Origin: an uncultured Bacilli bacterium
Lineage (GTDB): Bacteria > Bacillota_I > Bacilli_A > RF39 > UBA660
Direction of reading: 5' to 3'
Length of the DNA: 15,376 nucleotides
Assembly: GCA_934101495.1 (NCBI GenBank)
Contig: CAKORG010000024.1
Coordinates: 1 to 15,376 of the forward strand
The position numbers and the translations under genes are program-made. Under the pieces are notes generated by a model that worked only from the letters and a program-made list of their open reading frames with translations, did not search any database and was not told the DNA's origin. Shown piece by piece: positions 6,808 to 14,086 of the stretch. Every line of letters begins with the position of its first letter. The stretch's first letter is position 1.

Positions 6808-7743
6808 ATGGAAAATAAATTTATAGTGGATAGTCATAGTCACATTGGAAAAGATATTTTTCATGGGGAATCCAAAATTGATGAATATATCGATTTTGCA
6901 ACAAAAAGTGGAATTAATGTTGGGGTATTAATGGGAGTGCCGTCGCCTTGCAAAGAATTATCAAATGTTAATTCAAGATTAATGTATTGGCGGTACGTAA
7001 ATAACATTATTAGTTATTTTGGCCCTAAAAATCCATTTGAAGAAATGAATTATGAGTTATGCAATTTAATAAATGCTAAAAGTAGTAAAGATTTACTGTT
7101 GCTATTTGCAGCTGTATTTCATCCAATTTTAGATGACATATATTATTTTGAGAAACTTATTAAGGATACTACACCAGTTGCAATTAAGATACATGGAATA
7201 GGAAGTGGAGTTGGTCCTAAAGATATAAGTCAGGATTATATAGATTTTTTGAAATTGATTAATATTCCATTAATCGTTCATACTGATTGTGACTTTGGGT
7301 TAGGTAGTCAATCTATGCAATATGTACGAAACATAAATAGAGCGATAGAATGGGCAAGATTTTTTAATGAAAATGGAATTAAAGGAATTCTAAATCATGG
7401 TGCATCTTTAGATAAAACTACTTTTGACATAGTAAATACTTCTGAATATTTAAAAGTTGCGATTGGTCCAGATAAAGTTGCTTGTATAGATAATAACAGG
7501 TTGTTTGTTGACTGTATGAGTAATTATGTTAATTATTTAAAGTATATAAGAGAAAATTTGCATTGGTCCAAAATAATTTATGATGCCGATTTCAATTGGA
7601 ATGTTACAAATCCTAATTCTTTGGATTACGATTCGGTTTTAAGAATAAAAGAAATATTTGGAGATTTTGAATCTTCGAAAATATTAGGAGACAATCTTTT
7701 AGATTTTAATCCTTTGATTTTAAAAAGAGTAAAGGAAGAATAA
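6808..7743 (+). CDS. amidohydrolase-superfamily metal-dependent hydrolase (Amidohydro_2-like)
   Basis: A 311-residue protein starting at ATG 6808; AAGGAG at 6791-6796 is the ribosome binding site, and an in-frame GTG 6796 overlaps it. A TIM-barrel amidohydrolase pattern is visible: DSHSH (8-12, the HxH metal site on strand 1), a Lys/His in AIKIHG (K127, H129), H158 in IVHTD, H197 in LNHGAS, and an Asp in YDADF (D259/D261). The C-terminal GDNLLDFNPL (294-303) resembles the closing motif of the amidohydrolase-2/decarboxylase group. Members hydrolyse amide or ester bonds, or decarboxylate aromatic acids, using one or two metal ions. It starts five bases after the HAD gene and is the last clearly biosynthetic-looking gene of the run. 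Reaction here unknown: it could trim, open or decarboxylate an intermediate. Confidence 0.75.
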   Translation: MENKFIVDSHSHIGKDIFHGESKIDEYIDFATKSGINVGVLMGVPSPCKELSNVNSRLMYWRYVNNIISYFGPKNPFEEMNYELCNLINAKSSKDLLLLFAAVFHPILDDIYYFEKLIKDTTPVAIKIHGIGSGVGPKDISQDYIDFLKLINIPLIVHTDCDFGLGSQSMQYVRNINRAIEWARFFNENGIKGILNHGASLDKTTFDIVNTSEYLKVAIGPDKVACIDNNRLFVDCMSNYVNYLKYIRENLHWSKIIYDADFNWNVTNPNSLDYDSVLRIKEIFGDFESSKILGDNLLDFNPLILKRVKEE

Positions 7744-8270
7744 TGATGTATTGGATAGCACAAGGATTTGGATTATTAGGTCTCATTGTAATGGTAATTA
7801 GTTTATTTCAAAAAGATAAAGATAAAATGCTTAATTTTGTAGTACTTAATGGTTTATTCTTTGGAATTGAATATTTGTTGCTAAAAGCTTTTTCAGGAAT
7901 GTTTTCTAATTTTTTTGGAATATTAAGAACATTTATAAGTAAGGAAAAAGAAAAGAAGAAAGGTTTTGATAAGCAAGGGATAATGTTTTTGTTTATTTTG
8001 GGATATATGATTATAGGATTTATTTCATTTGATGGAAAAGTAATGAGCCTATTGCCAATTTTTGCAGAAATTATATATGTTATAACGTTATGGCAGAAAA
8101 ATGTGAAGAAAATAAGAATTGGAACTTTATTAATGGTGTTATTATGGTTAGTATATGATATATTTGTTAAGGCGTATCCATCTTTAATTACAGATTTAAT
8201 TGTCATGTCATCAACCATAATAGCCATATATTTAAAAGATATAAGAAAGAAGGAAGATAATAATGAATAA
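7743..8270 (+). CDS. YgjV-family small integral membrane protein
   Basis: A 175-residue hydrophobic protein with about six membrane segments (roughly residues 3-22, 31-55, 78-95, 100-117, 126-143 and 145-163) and a Lys-rich cytoplasmic-looking loop (KEKEKKKGF) near 68-76. The opening IAQGFGLLGLIVMVISLFQKDK and the overall length fit the Imp-YgjV family of bacterial inner-membrane proteins, whose function is unknown. The start is ATG 7743 or the adjacent ATG 7746, both served by AAAGGAAG at 7731-7738. The first overlaps the amidohydrolase stop by one base, so the gene is cotranscribed with it. A role in exporting or sensing the pathway product is possible but unsupported. The opposite strand is open over much of this gene, with no ribosome binding site or family match. 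Confidence 0.7.
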   Translation: MMYWIAQGFGLLGLIVMVISLFQKDKDKMLNFVVLNGLFFGIEYLLLKAFSGMFSNFFGILRTFISKEKEKKKGFDKQGIMFLFILGYMIIGFISFDGKVMSLLPIFAEIIYVITLWQKNVKKIRIGTLLMVLLWLVYDIFVKAYPSLITDLIVMSSTIIAIYLKDIRKKEDNNE

Positions 8271-8799
8271 AAATACAAAAAAATTAGAAACAGAAAGACT
8301 TATTTTGAGAAAAATAGAAATGTCTGATTATGAAGCAATTTATAATTGCTGGACGAGTGATGAGAATGTTACGAAGTATGTAACTTGGAATGCTCATAAA
8401 AGCCCTGAAGAAACCAAGCTGTTAACAAAATACTGGGTAGAAGATTATAATAATGATTATTGTTATAGATGGCTTGTAACACTTAAAGAAACAAATGAAA
8501 TAATTGGGATGATTGATGTTATATCTAAAAATATTCAATATATGACTGCTGAAGTCGGTTATTGCTATGGTTCTAAATATTGGGGAAAAGGTTATGCATC
8601 TGAAGCATTAAAGAAAGTAATTAGTTATTTACATCAAGAAGGGTTTCAAGTAGTTACTGCTGAACATTTCATTTCAAATAAAGCTAGTGGAAGAGTTATG
8701 GAAAAGGCTGGAATGGTTTATGAAGCCACTTTGAAGTCTAGAGTTATAAATAAAATGGGTGAAAGAGAAGATGTATTAGTATATATTTCTCTAAAATAA
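8263..8799 (+). CDS. GNAT N-acetyltransferase, RimJ/RimL type
   Basis: A 178-residue GNAT-fold acetyltransferase of the RimJ/RimL-like branch. It opens with LETERLILRKIEMSDYEAIY (8-27, the typical ETERLxLR start). The acetyl-CoA loop is SKYWGKGYASEAL, with G-x-G at about 108-110, followed by the N-x-A-S-x-R-V-M-E-K-A-G-M motif near 158-172 of the coding frame. Such enzymes acetylate an amino group of a protein N-terminus or a small molecule in the cytosol. ATG 8263 overlaps the YgjV-like gene by eight bases, with AAGGAAG at 8250-8256, so it belongs to the same transcript. Its composition is less extreme than the genes at 1947-7743. It may be an ordinary passenger rather than part of the pathway. 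Confidence 0.85.
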   Translation: MNKNTKKLETERLILRKIEMSDYEAIYNCWTSDENVTKYVTWNAHKSPEETKLLTKYWVEDYNNDYCYRWLVTLKETNEIIGMIDVISKNIQYMTAEVGYCYGSKYWGKGYASEALKKVISYLHQEGFQVVTAEHFISNKASGRVMEKAGMVYEATLKSRVINKMGEREDVLVYISLK

Positions 8800-8820
8800 C
8801 TAAAAAATGACAAAAGATAC

Positions 8821-8851
8821 TTGATTTTTCAAAAAAATATGATAGTATAAT
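8821..8851 (+). promoter_or_regulatory. possible promoter of the first TyrRS gene
   Basis: TATAAT at 8846-8851 is a perfect -10. The best -35 is TTGATT at 8821-8826, but the spacer is long (19 bases) and there is no TG extension. It is 31 bases ahead of the start codon, and AAGGGGGA (8869-8876) is the ribosome binding site. The leader is too short for a T-box. Confidence 0.45.
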
Positions 8852-8882
8852 AAGAAAATATTTTTTGTAAGGGGGAATTTAT

Positions 8883-10124
8883 ATGTTTGATATTGAAGAA
8901 ACATTAAAATTTTTATTAAAAGGTACTTCGGGAAATGATGAAGTTGCTTTAAGAAAAAAGCTTGAAGAAGTTTACAATGAAGGCAGAACTTTAAGAATTA
9001 AGTTTGGAATGGACCCATCAGCTCCAGATATTCATTTAGGACATGCTGTAGCATTAAGAAAAATTAAACAATTGCAAGATTTAGGACATACTGCAGTAAT
9101 AATAATAGGTGGATTTACAGGAGCAATTGGTGACCCGTCTGGTAAATCTAAAACTAGAAATCAATTAACAAAAGAACAAGTGGAAAATAATGCACAAACT
9201 TATTTAGAACAAATATTTAAAGTAATTGATAGAAACAAAACAGAATTGAGAAATAATGCCGAATGGTTTGAAAAAATGAATTTTAGTTCTGTAATAGAAC
9301 TTGCAAGTAAGGTAACTGTGGCTAGAATGTTAGAAAGAGATGATTTTGCAAATAGATATGCTAATCATAAACCTATAGCAATTCATGAGTTCTTCTATCC
9401 GTTAATGCAAGCATATGATTCAGTAGTAGTAAAAGCTGATATTGAACTTGGAGGAACCGATCAAACATTTAATGTTATGATGGGAAGAAATATTCAAAAA
9501 GATTATAATGTAAGTCAACAGGTTCCATTGTTTATACCATTGCTACTTGGAATAGACGGTAAAGAAAAGATGTCTAAATCACTTGGAAATTACATAGGGG
9601 TTAATGAGAATGCAAAAGATATGTATATAAAAGTTATGAAAATACCTGATGAACTTATAATTACGTATTTTGAATTAACTACAGATATGCATCCTGATAA
9701 AATAAAACAAGTTTCTGAATTACTTAAATCTGGAATGGTAAATCCTAAAGAAATAAAAATGCTTCTTGCTAGAGAAATTATTTCGCTTTACCATAGCCCA
9801 GAAGAGTTGAAAGAAGCTGAAAATTATTTTGCTGCACTATTTGAAAAGAAAAATATTCAAGTTGAACTTCCTATTATAGAATATGATTCAACATTATTTG
9901 AAGGAGATTATTCTCTTATTGACTGTATTTTTTCAACTGGTAAATATAAGTCAAAAAGTGATGTTAGAAGACTTATTCAACAAGGCGCAGTTAAAATTAA
10001 CGGTGAAAAATATAGCAATTTGCAATTTGTTCCTCAAAATAACATGATTATTAGTGTAGGTAAAGGGACATCATTTGAGCTAATTGATAGAAGTGAAAAA
10101 TTAGTTGAAAATAATAAAAGATAA
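8883..10124 (+). CDS. tyrZ: tyrosyl-tRNA synthetase, TyrZ-like subtype
   Basis: A 413-residue class Ic synthetase that charges tRNA-Tyr with tyrosine. HLGH (51-54) is the HIGH motif, ELGGTDQTFN the GxDQ amino-acid/ATP site, and KMSKS (229-233) is canonical. The C-terminal S4-like RNA-binding domain is seen in SKSDVRRLIQQGAVKINGEKY. Length and full KMSKS place it in the TyrS2/TyrZ subtype, unlike the second gene downstream, which has KMGKT. It starts at ATG 8883 with AAGGGGGA at 8869-8876, and has its own probable promoter and no T-box. GC content is clearly higher than in the preceding cluster (24 of 60 bases at 9001-9060). It is expected to be a working housekeeping or alternative enzyme. 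The TyrZ symbol rests on subtype resemblance only. Confidence 0.88.
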   Translation: MFDIEETLKFLLKGTSGNDEVALRKKLEEVYNEGRTLRIKFGMDPSAPDIHLGHAVALRKIKQLQDLGHTAVIIIGGFTGAIGDPSGKSKTRNQLTKEQVENNAQTYLEQIFKVIDRNKTELRNNAEWFEKMNFSSVIELASKVTVARMLERDDFANRYANHKPIAIHEFFYPLMQAYDSVVVKADIELGGTDQTFNVMMGRNIQKDYNVSQQVPLFIPLLLGIDGKEKMSKSLGNYIGVNENAKDMYIKVMKIPDELIITYFELTTDMHPDKIKQVSELLKSGMVNPKEIKMLLAREIISLYHSPEELKEAENYFAALFEKKNIQVELPIIEYDSTLFEGDYSLIDCIFSTGKYKSKSDVRRLIQQGAVKINGEKYSNLQFVPQNNMIISVGKGTSFELIDRSEKLVENNKR

Positions 10125-10147
10125 AAAATAATGTTTTTTACAAAAAA

Positions 10148-10178
10148 ATGACACAAATAATAAAAAGTATGATATAAT
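10148..10178 (+). promoter_or_regulatory. extended -10 promoter of the T-box/tyrS transcript
   Basis: TGATATAAT (10170-10178) is an extended -10. ATGACA (10148-10153) is a -35-like element at the long spacing of 19, tolerable with the TG extension. Transcription would begin near 10185, just ahead of Stem I of the T-box. Confidence 0.65.
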
Positions 10179-10184
10179 GATATT

Positions 10185-10408
10185 GTGTAAATTATTGAAT
10201 GTTGATAAAAACACCAAGTAGTTTTTATAATTTAGTTTTAGAGAGTCAATGTTTGGTGAAAATTGATACAATTATAAAAATGAATTACAGTTTTTTAGTT
10301 CAATCGGTTATAACCGTTATAATTTAAAGTGCATAGTAAATATTACTATGAATTAAGGTGGTACCGCGAATTATTTCGTCCTTATGGATAGAAATAGTTC
10401 GCTTTTTT
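10185..10408 (+). promoter_or_regulatory. Tyr-specific T-box riboswitch leader
   Basis: This leader binds uncharged tRNA-Tyr and then lets transcription pass into tyrS. The T-box AAGGTGGTACCGCG is at 10355-10368. Stem I is visible: a lower helix AAAAAC (10207-10212) with GTTTTT (10290-10295), the specifier loop with AGTA (10217-10220) opposite TGAATTACA, then TTTTTATAATT (10222-10232) paired fully with AATTATAAAAA (10270-10280). Distal AGAGAG and GGTGAA elements lie at 10240-10245 and 10255-10260. The specifier is UAC (10286-10288), a Tyr codon. UGGU in the T-box fits an A discriminator, as in tRNA-Tyr. A perfect Stem III hairpin, CATAGTA/TACTATG, lies at 10332-10350. In the antiterminator AAGG (10355-10358) pairs with CCTT (10380-10383). 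This leader accounts for the gap between the two TyrRS genes. Confidence 0.93.
10366..10408 (+). terminator. T-box-controlled intrinsic terminator
   Basis: GCGAATTATTTC (10366-10377) pairs with GAAATAGTTCGC (10391-10402) with one G-U pair, followed by TTTTTT (10403-10408). It shares the GCG end of the T-box sequence and the intervening CCTT with the antiterminator, so the two folds are mutually exclusive. Confidence 0.9.
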
Positions 10409-10426
10409 ATTAGGAGGAGTGAGATT

Positions 10427-11671
10427 ATGAGAAAAGTATTTGAAATGTTAAAAGAAAGAGGATATGTTTATCAAGCCACAAATGAAGAAAAAATTAAGGA
10501 GATGCTAAATAGTGATGAACCTAAAACATTCTATTTAGGTATTGATCCAACTGCAGATAGTTTACACATAGGCCATTTCTTCGCGTTAACAATGGTTAGA
10601 AGATTACAAAAATTAGGACATCATCCAATTATATTAATTGGTGGAGCAACTGCTTTAATTGGTGACCCATCTGGAAAAAAAGATATGCGAAAAATGTTAA
10701 CTAAAGAACAAGTTGAACATAATAAGGCAGAAGTAAAAGAACTTGTTAAAAGATTTGTTGATGTTGATGGTGATAATCCAGCATTAATTTTGGATAATTC
10801 TGAATGGATTAATCCACAATCTTATATTGATTTTATGAGAAATATTGGTGTTCATTTTAATGTCAATAAAATGTTAGCAACTGATTGTTACAAAAACAGA
10901 CTTGAAGAAGGGGGGCTAACATTCCTAGAAATGGGTTATATGTTAATGCAAGCATTTGATTTTGTACATTTAAATGAAGCATATAAATGTGTACTTGAAA
11001 TCGGAGGTTCTGACCAATGGGCAAATATGGTTGCTGGAGCAGATTTAGCAAGAAAGATAGATTTTGCAAATGGTAAAGAAGATAGAGGTTTACAAGCATT
11101 AACGTGTCCATTATTAATTAAAGCTGATGGAGAAAAAATGGGCAAAACAGCATCTGGTACACTATGGATTTCAAGAGAAAAAACAACTGTATATGATTTT
11201 TACCAAATGTTTATGAATTCATATGATGAAGATGTTGAAAGATTACTATCATTCTTTAGTGATTATGAAATAGAAGATATTAAAAGAATGTGTAAAGAGG
11301 ATATAAGAAATGCTAAGAAAATAATGGCATTTGAAGTTACAAAATTAGTTCATGGTGAAGAAGAAGCATTAAAAGTACAACAAACAAGTGAAGAAATATT
11401 TAGTAATAAGGGAAACTCTCAAAATACTGATACAATTGAATTATCAAAAGATGTATTAAATAATAATTCAAATGTTATAGATGTTTTAATGTTATCTGGA
11501 ATTTTTGATTCTAAATCAGAAACAAAAAGACTTATTGAACAAAATGGTGTAAGTATAAATGGAGAAAAAGTAAAATCTATAGACATGATTATCACAAAAG
11601 ATATGTTAGAAGATAATGCATTATTAATACAAAAAGGTAAAAAGAGATTTATAAAAATGCTTTTTGTGTAA
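10427..11671 (+). CDS. tyrS: tyrosyl-tRNA synthetase, TyrS subtype, T-box regulated
   Basis: A 414-residue class Ic enzyme joining tyrosine to tRNA-Tyr. HIGH is exact (47-50), the Tyr-binding region reads MGYMLMQAFDF, then GGSDQWAN, and the second ATP loop is KMGKT (237-241), typical of the main bacterial TyrS subtype. A C-terminal S4-like domain follows (SKSETKRLIEQNGVSINGEKV). The start is ATG 10427, set by AGGAGG at 10412-10417. The frame is open back to 10358, but that part is T-box RNA and its terminator, not protein. Expression should rise when tRNA-Tyr is uncharged. It shares function but not subtype with the TyrRS gene immediately upstream. It ends 30 bases before a terminator shared with a convergent gene. 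Confidence 0.95.
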   Translation: MRKVFEMLKERGYVYQATNEEKIKEMLNSDEPKTFYLGIDPTADSLHIGHFFALTMVRRLQKLGHHPIILIGGATALIGDPSGKKDMRKMLTKEQVEHNKAEVKELVKRFVDVDGDNPALILDNSEWINPQSYIDFMRNIGVHFNVNKMLATDCYKNRLEEGGLTFLEMGYMLMQAFDFVHLNEAYKCVLEIGGSDQWANMVAGADLARKIDFANGKEDRGLQALTCPLLIKADGEKMGKTASGTLWISREKTTVYDFYQMFMNSYDEDVERLLSFFSDYEIEDIKRMCKEDIRNAKKIMAFEVTKLVHGEEEALKVQQTSEEIFSNKGNSQNTDTIELSKDVLNNNSNVIDVLMLSGIFDSKSETKRLIEQNGVSINGEKVKSIDMIITKDMLEDNALLIQKGKKRFIKMLFV

Positions 11672-11683
11672 TTTGCTAAATTA

Positions 11684-11722
11684 AAAAAGTAAAGAACGTA
11701 AGTTATTTGTTCTTTACTTTTT
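11684..11722. terminator. bidirectional intrinsic terminator between tyrS and the convergent regulator gene
   Basis: AAAAAGTAAAGAAC (11684-11697) and GTTCTTTACTTTTT (11709-11722) form a perfect 14-bp stem with an 11-base loop. T-rich tails on either strand make it usable both ways. The last 20 coding bases of the minus-strand regulator gene, including its stop at 11703-11705, lie inside this hairpin. Confidence 0.85.
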
Positions 11723-11957
11723 CTATTTTAATAGTATATCCGATTGGCCCTAGGATTTTTAATAGGCTTAGAATTGATGGAGATGATGCTCCACATTCTA
11801 TTCTAGCTATTTTTTCTCTTGAAACACCAGAATATTTGGAAAATAAGTCCTGTGTTAAGTTATTTTCTTTTCTAAAACTTATAAATTCTTTAATAAATAT
11901 CTCATTTAATTCTTCAGGATTATAAGCAACCTCAATATAATTTTTATCATAGTCCAT
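11703..11957 (-). CDS. XRE-family helix-turn-helix regulator (antitoxin-like)
   Basis: An 84-residue protein on the minus strand with an XRE/Cro-type HTH at about residues 23-65: EFISFRKENNLTQDLFSKYS, then GVSREKIARIECG as the recognition helix region. The C-terminal end YTIKIEKVKNK resembles the dimerising strand of HigA/RelB-associated XRE antitoxins. The start ATG 11957 has GGTGAG upstream on that strand. No toxin gene (RelE/HigB) flanks it, so it is an orphan antitoxin or a plain repressor. Its promoter overlaps a perfect palindrome, which strongly suggests autorepression. The same site lies about 40 bases upstream of the -10 of the divergent synthetase gene, so it may act on that gene too. 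Its 3' end lies in the shared terminator. Confidence 0.85.
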   Translation of the reverse strand: MDYDKNYIEVAYNPEELNEIFIKEFISFRKENNLTQDLFSKYSGVSREKIARIECGASSPSILSLLKILGPIGYTIKIEKVKNK

Positions 11958-11974
11958 ATAGTCTCACCACTAAT

Positions 11975-12003
11975 ATTGTATCAAATTTGATACTAAATGT
12001 CAA
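11975..12003 (-). promoter_or_regulatory. promoter of the XRE regulator gene
   Basis: Read on the minus strand: TTGACA (12003-11998), exactly 17 bases, TACAAT (11980-11975). This is nearly ideal for sigma-A and lies about 18 bases ahead of the gene start. It is the closest to consensus of the promoters found here. Confidence 0.85.
11978..11993. promoter_or_regulatory. 16-bp perfect palindrome, probable operator of the XRE regulator
   Basis: GTATCAAATTTGATAC is a perfect inverted repeat that fills most of the spacer and enters the -10 of the regulator's promoter. A dimeric XRE protein bound there would block RNA polymerase. Inferred from position and symmetry. Confidence 0.75.
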
Positions 12004-12031
12004 TATCTGGCTATTAATACAAGCGATAAAA

Positions 12032-12040
12032 TGATATAAT
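12032..12040 (+). promoter_or_regulatory. extended -10 promoter of the adenylate-forming enzyme gene
   Basis: TGATATAAT at 12032-12040 is identical to the extended -10 ahead of the T-box. No good -35 is seen at 16-18 bases. It lies 27 bases before the chosen ATG and is divergent from the regulator promoter. Confidence 0.6.
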
Positions 12041-12066
12041 GAAGCTATTAGAGGGTGGATTTAATT

Positions 12067-14073
12067 ATGGAAGAAAAGAAAATTCATTTAACATCGGTAG
12101 ATTTACCATATTTAAAACATATGCCAAAATTTAAATATAATTCTGATGATGCTAAAAAGACTGCAATGGGATTTATTCGTGATGCAGCTATAAAACATAG
12201 TGTTAACTATCAAGCTTTACCAGCATTTAATTTCTATGGTAAGAATATTACTCATGGACAATTTTTTGATGGTTCTAATATGGTAGGTAATGCTTTTTTA
12301 AATTGTGGAGTTACACCAGATGATGTTGTACCCATGTTTTGCCTTAACACACCTGAAACGTTTATGGTTGAATATGGTCTAAATGACATGGGTATCTGTA
12401 CTGAATGGTTTAATCCTGGAGTTGTTTCAAAAGAATTATTACATAATTATTTAGTGAAAAATAAAACTAAAGTATTAGTGATAATTGATGTAATGTATCC
12501 AGTTGTAAAAGAAGCTATTAAAGGAACAAATGTAGAACATGTAATTGTTACATCAGTTATGGACTCATTTCCATTAAAAATGAATTTAGGATATCAAATT
12601 CAAGTTTTTGGATTAAATGCAGTGCTTAATAATCCATATTACAAACATGCAATTAAAGGCATTGAAGGATTTGTTCCAAGTGAAAGAGAATTAAATGATT
12701 TATCAATTGATGAACAAAGAAAAGTTCTAAAAAAATATCAACAATTATTACTTAATTTTGATGCGTATGCTAAGAAACAAAAGATAATGGCTAAAGCAAG
12801 TTTTTATAAAGATGATAGTCGTGATGATAGATTTATTCAATGGGAAGATTTCTTGAAAATATATGGCGAAATGAATTATACAAGAGCTGAAGGTTACCAA
12901 GATGGTAAAGTAAAATTTATAGTTCATACAGGAGGAACAACAGGTCCAGCTAAAAGAGTTGCAATGACTGACTTATCTTGTAATACACCAATTTATCAAA
13001 CAACTTTAATGACTACAACAGATTACAATTTTGAAGATTCATTTTGTCAATTATGTCCACCAATGGTTGCATATTCTCTTGAAGGAATGCATTTAGCAAG
13101 ATACTATCAAATGAATACGTATTTGATTGCAACTTATGATAGAAATGAATTTCCAAAAACTATGTTAAAAACTAAAGCAAATCATTATTTTGCCGTGCCA
13201 TCATTTGTTAAAACTTTAGTTGAAGACCCAAAATGGGCAACAAAAGACTTTAGCTTTGTAAAATCTGTTCAACATGGTGGCGAAGGAATTGAAGCAGAAA
13301 TTGATGAACAAGTAGATAAAATTCTTAATGGTAGAAGTCGCCATGGATATGGTCAAAACGAAGAATTTGGGGGAGTAATATTTAATTATGATATTCCAGG
13401 TGTTCCCAAAAAATATGGAACTTGTGGCTTCCCACTTGCTGGTTCAAACTACATTGTAATTGATAAATTTACTGGTGAAGAACTTCCATATGGTAAAGAT
13501 GAAGATGGTAATTATCATGTTGGAGAATTTTTATTATCAACTGATGCCTCTATGCTAGGTTATATTGATGAAGCTCCGGAAGTAAATGAAAAAACAATTT
13601 GTTATAGAGATGGTAAAAAATATATAGATACTGGTGATGAAGCTTATATTGATGAAGAAGGAAGACTTTGTTTTGTATCTAGAGAAGAAAGAATTATTAG
13701 AACTCAAAATGGAAAAATATTTGTTAATGTCTTAGAAAATATTATAAATAACATTCCTGAAGTACAAGAATGCTGTGTTGTTAAAAGTCCACATCCTAGT
13801 AATGTTGCTGAAGCATCATGTCATATAGTATTAAAAGAAGAATGCTTTAATCAAGATATTGACAAAATTATCGAAAAAATTATTAAAATTGTTGAAGAAA
13901 AAACAAAATCGATGTATTATTATTATATACCAGGAACCTATGAATTTAGAAAAGATAGGTTACCACTTACACCATTTGGTAAAACAGCTTTTAGAGATCT
14001 TGAACAACAAAATGCTTTAGAATATGAAATGAATAATGGAAAAGCATTGAAAAAGGTAAGGGTAAAAAAGTAA
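12067..14073 (+). CDS. adenylate-forming (ANL) enzyme, acyl-CoA synthetase-like
   Basis: A 668-residue ANL-superfamily enzyme that should activate a carboxylic acid as its AMP ester and pass it to CoA or another thiol. The phosphate-binding loop is HTGGTTGPAKRVAM (from residue 287), where the usual PKG reads PAK. YGQNEE (from 428) corresponds to the YGxTE motif, DTGD has its Asp at 524, and the hinge/C-domain reads SREERIIRTQNGKIFVN. The catalytic Lys is in LTPFGKT (K639). ATG 12067 is chosen because GAGGGTGG (12051-12058) is its ribosome binding site; an in-frame GTG at 12055 sits inside that site. No signal peptide is seen. The substrate may be a fatty or other organic acid; it cannot be told from sequence. 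A histidine kinase gene follows after 13 bases. Possibly influenced by the divergent XRE regulator. Confidence 0.85.
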   Translation: MEEKKIHLTSVDLPYLKHMPKFKYNSDDAKKTAMGFIRDAAIKHSVNYQALPAFNFYGKNITHGQFFDGSNMVGNAFLNCGVTPDDVVPMFCLNTPETFMVEYGLNDMGICTEWFNPGVVSKELLHNYLVKNKTKVLVIIDVMYPVVKEAIKGTNVEHVIVTSVMDSFPLKMNLGYQIQVFGLNAVLNNPYYKHAIKGIEGFVPSERELNDLSIDEQRKVLKKYQQLLLNFDAYAKKQKIMAKASFYKDDSRDDRFIQWEDFLKIYGEMNYTRAEGYQDGKVKFIVHTGGTTGPAKRVAMTDLSCNTPIYQTTLMTTTDYNFEDSFCQLCPPMVAYSLEGMHLARYYQMNTYLIATYDRNEFPKTMLKTKANHYFAVPSFVKTLVEDPKWATKDFSFVKSVQHGGEGIEAEIDEQVDKILNGRSRHGYGQNEEFGGVIFNYDIPGVPKKYGTCGFPLAGSNYIVIDKFTGEELPYGKDEDGNYHVGEFLLSTDASMLGYIDEAPEVNEKTICYRDGKKYIDTGDEAYIDEEGRLCFVSREERIIRTQNGKIFVNVLENIINNIPEVQECCVVKSPHPSNVAEASCHIVLKEECFNQDIDKIIEKIIKIVEEKTKSMYYYYIPGTYEFRKDRLPLTPFGKTAFRDLEQQNALEYEMNNGKALKKVRVKK

Positions 14074-14086
14074 AAAGAGGAAAAAT

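Noticed and set aside
7808..8278. Long open frame on the minus strand opposite the YgjV-like gene
   Set aside because: No ribosome binding site and no family match; it is the mirror of a hydrophobic, A/T-biased coding sequence that overlaps neighbours on the plus strand in proper operon fashion.
10358..10426. N-terminal extension of tyrS starting at a GTG in the T-box
   Set aside because: This stretch is the T-box, antiterminator and terminator RNA; AGGAGG at 10412-10417 sets ATG 10427.
10863..11145. Two minus-strand frames inside tyrS
   Set aside because: They lie within a well-conserved TyrRS core and show no start signal or domain.
11707..11925. Plus-strand frame opposite the XRE regulator
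   Set aside because: The minus-strand HTH protein has a family match, ribosome binding site, promoter and operator; the plus frame has none of these.
11703..11957. Toxin-antitoxin module
   Set aside because: The HTH protein resembles antitoxins, but no toxin-like ORF is adjacent on either strand.
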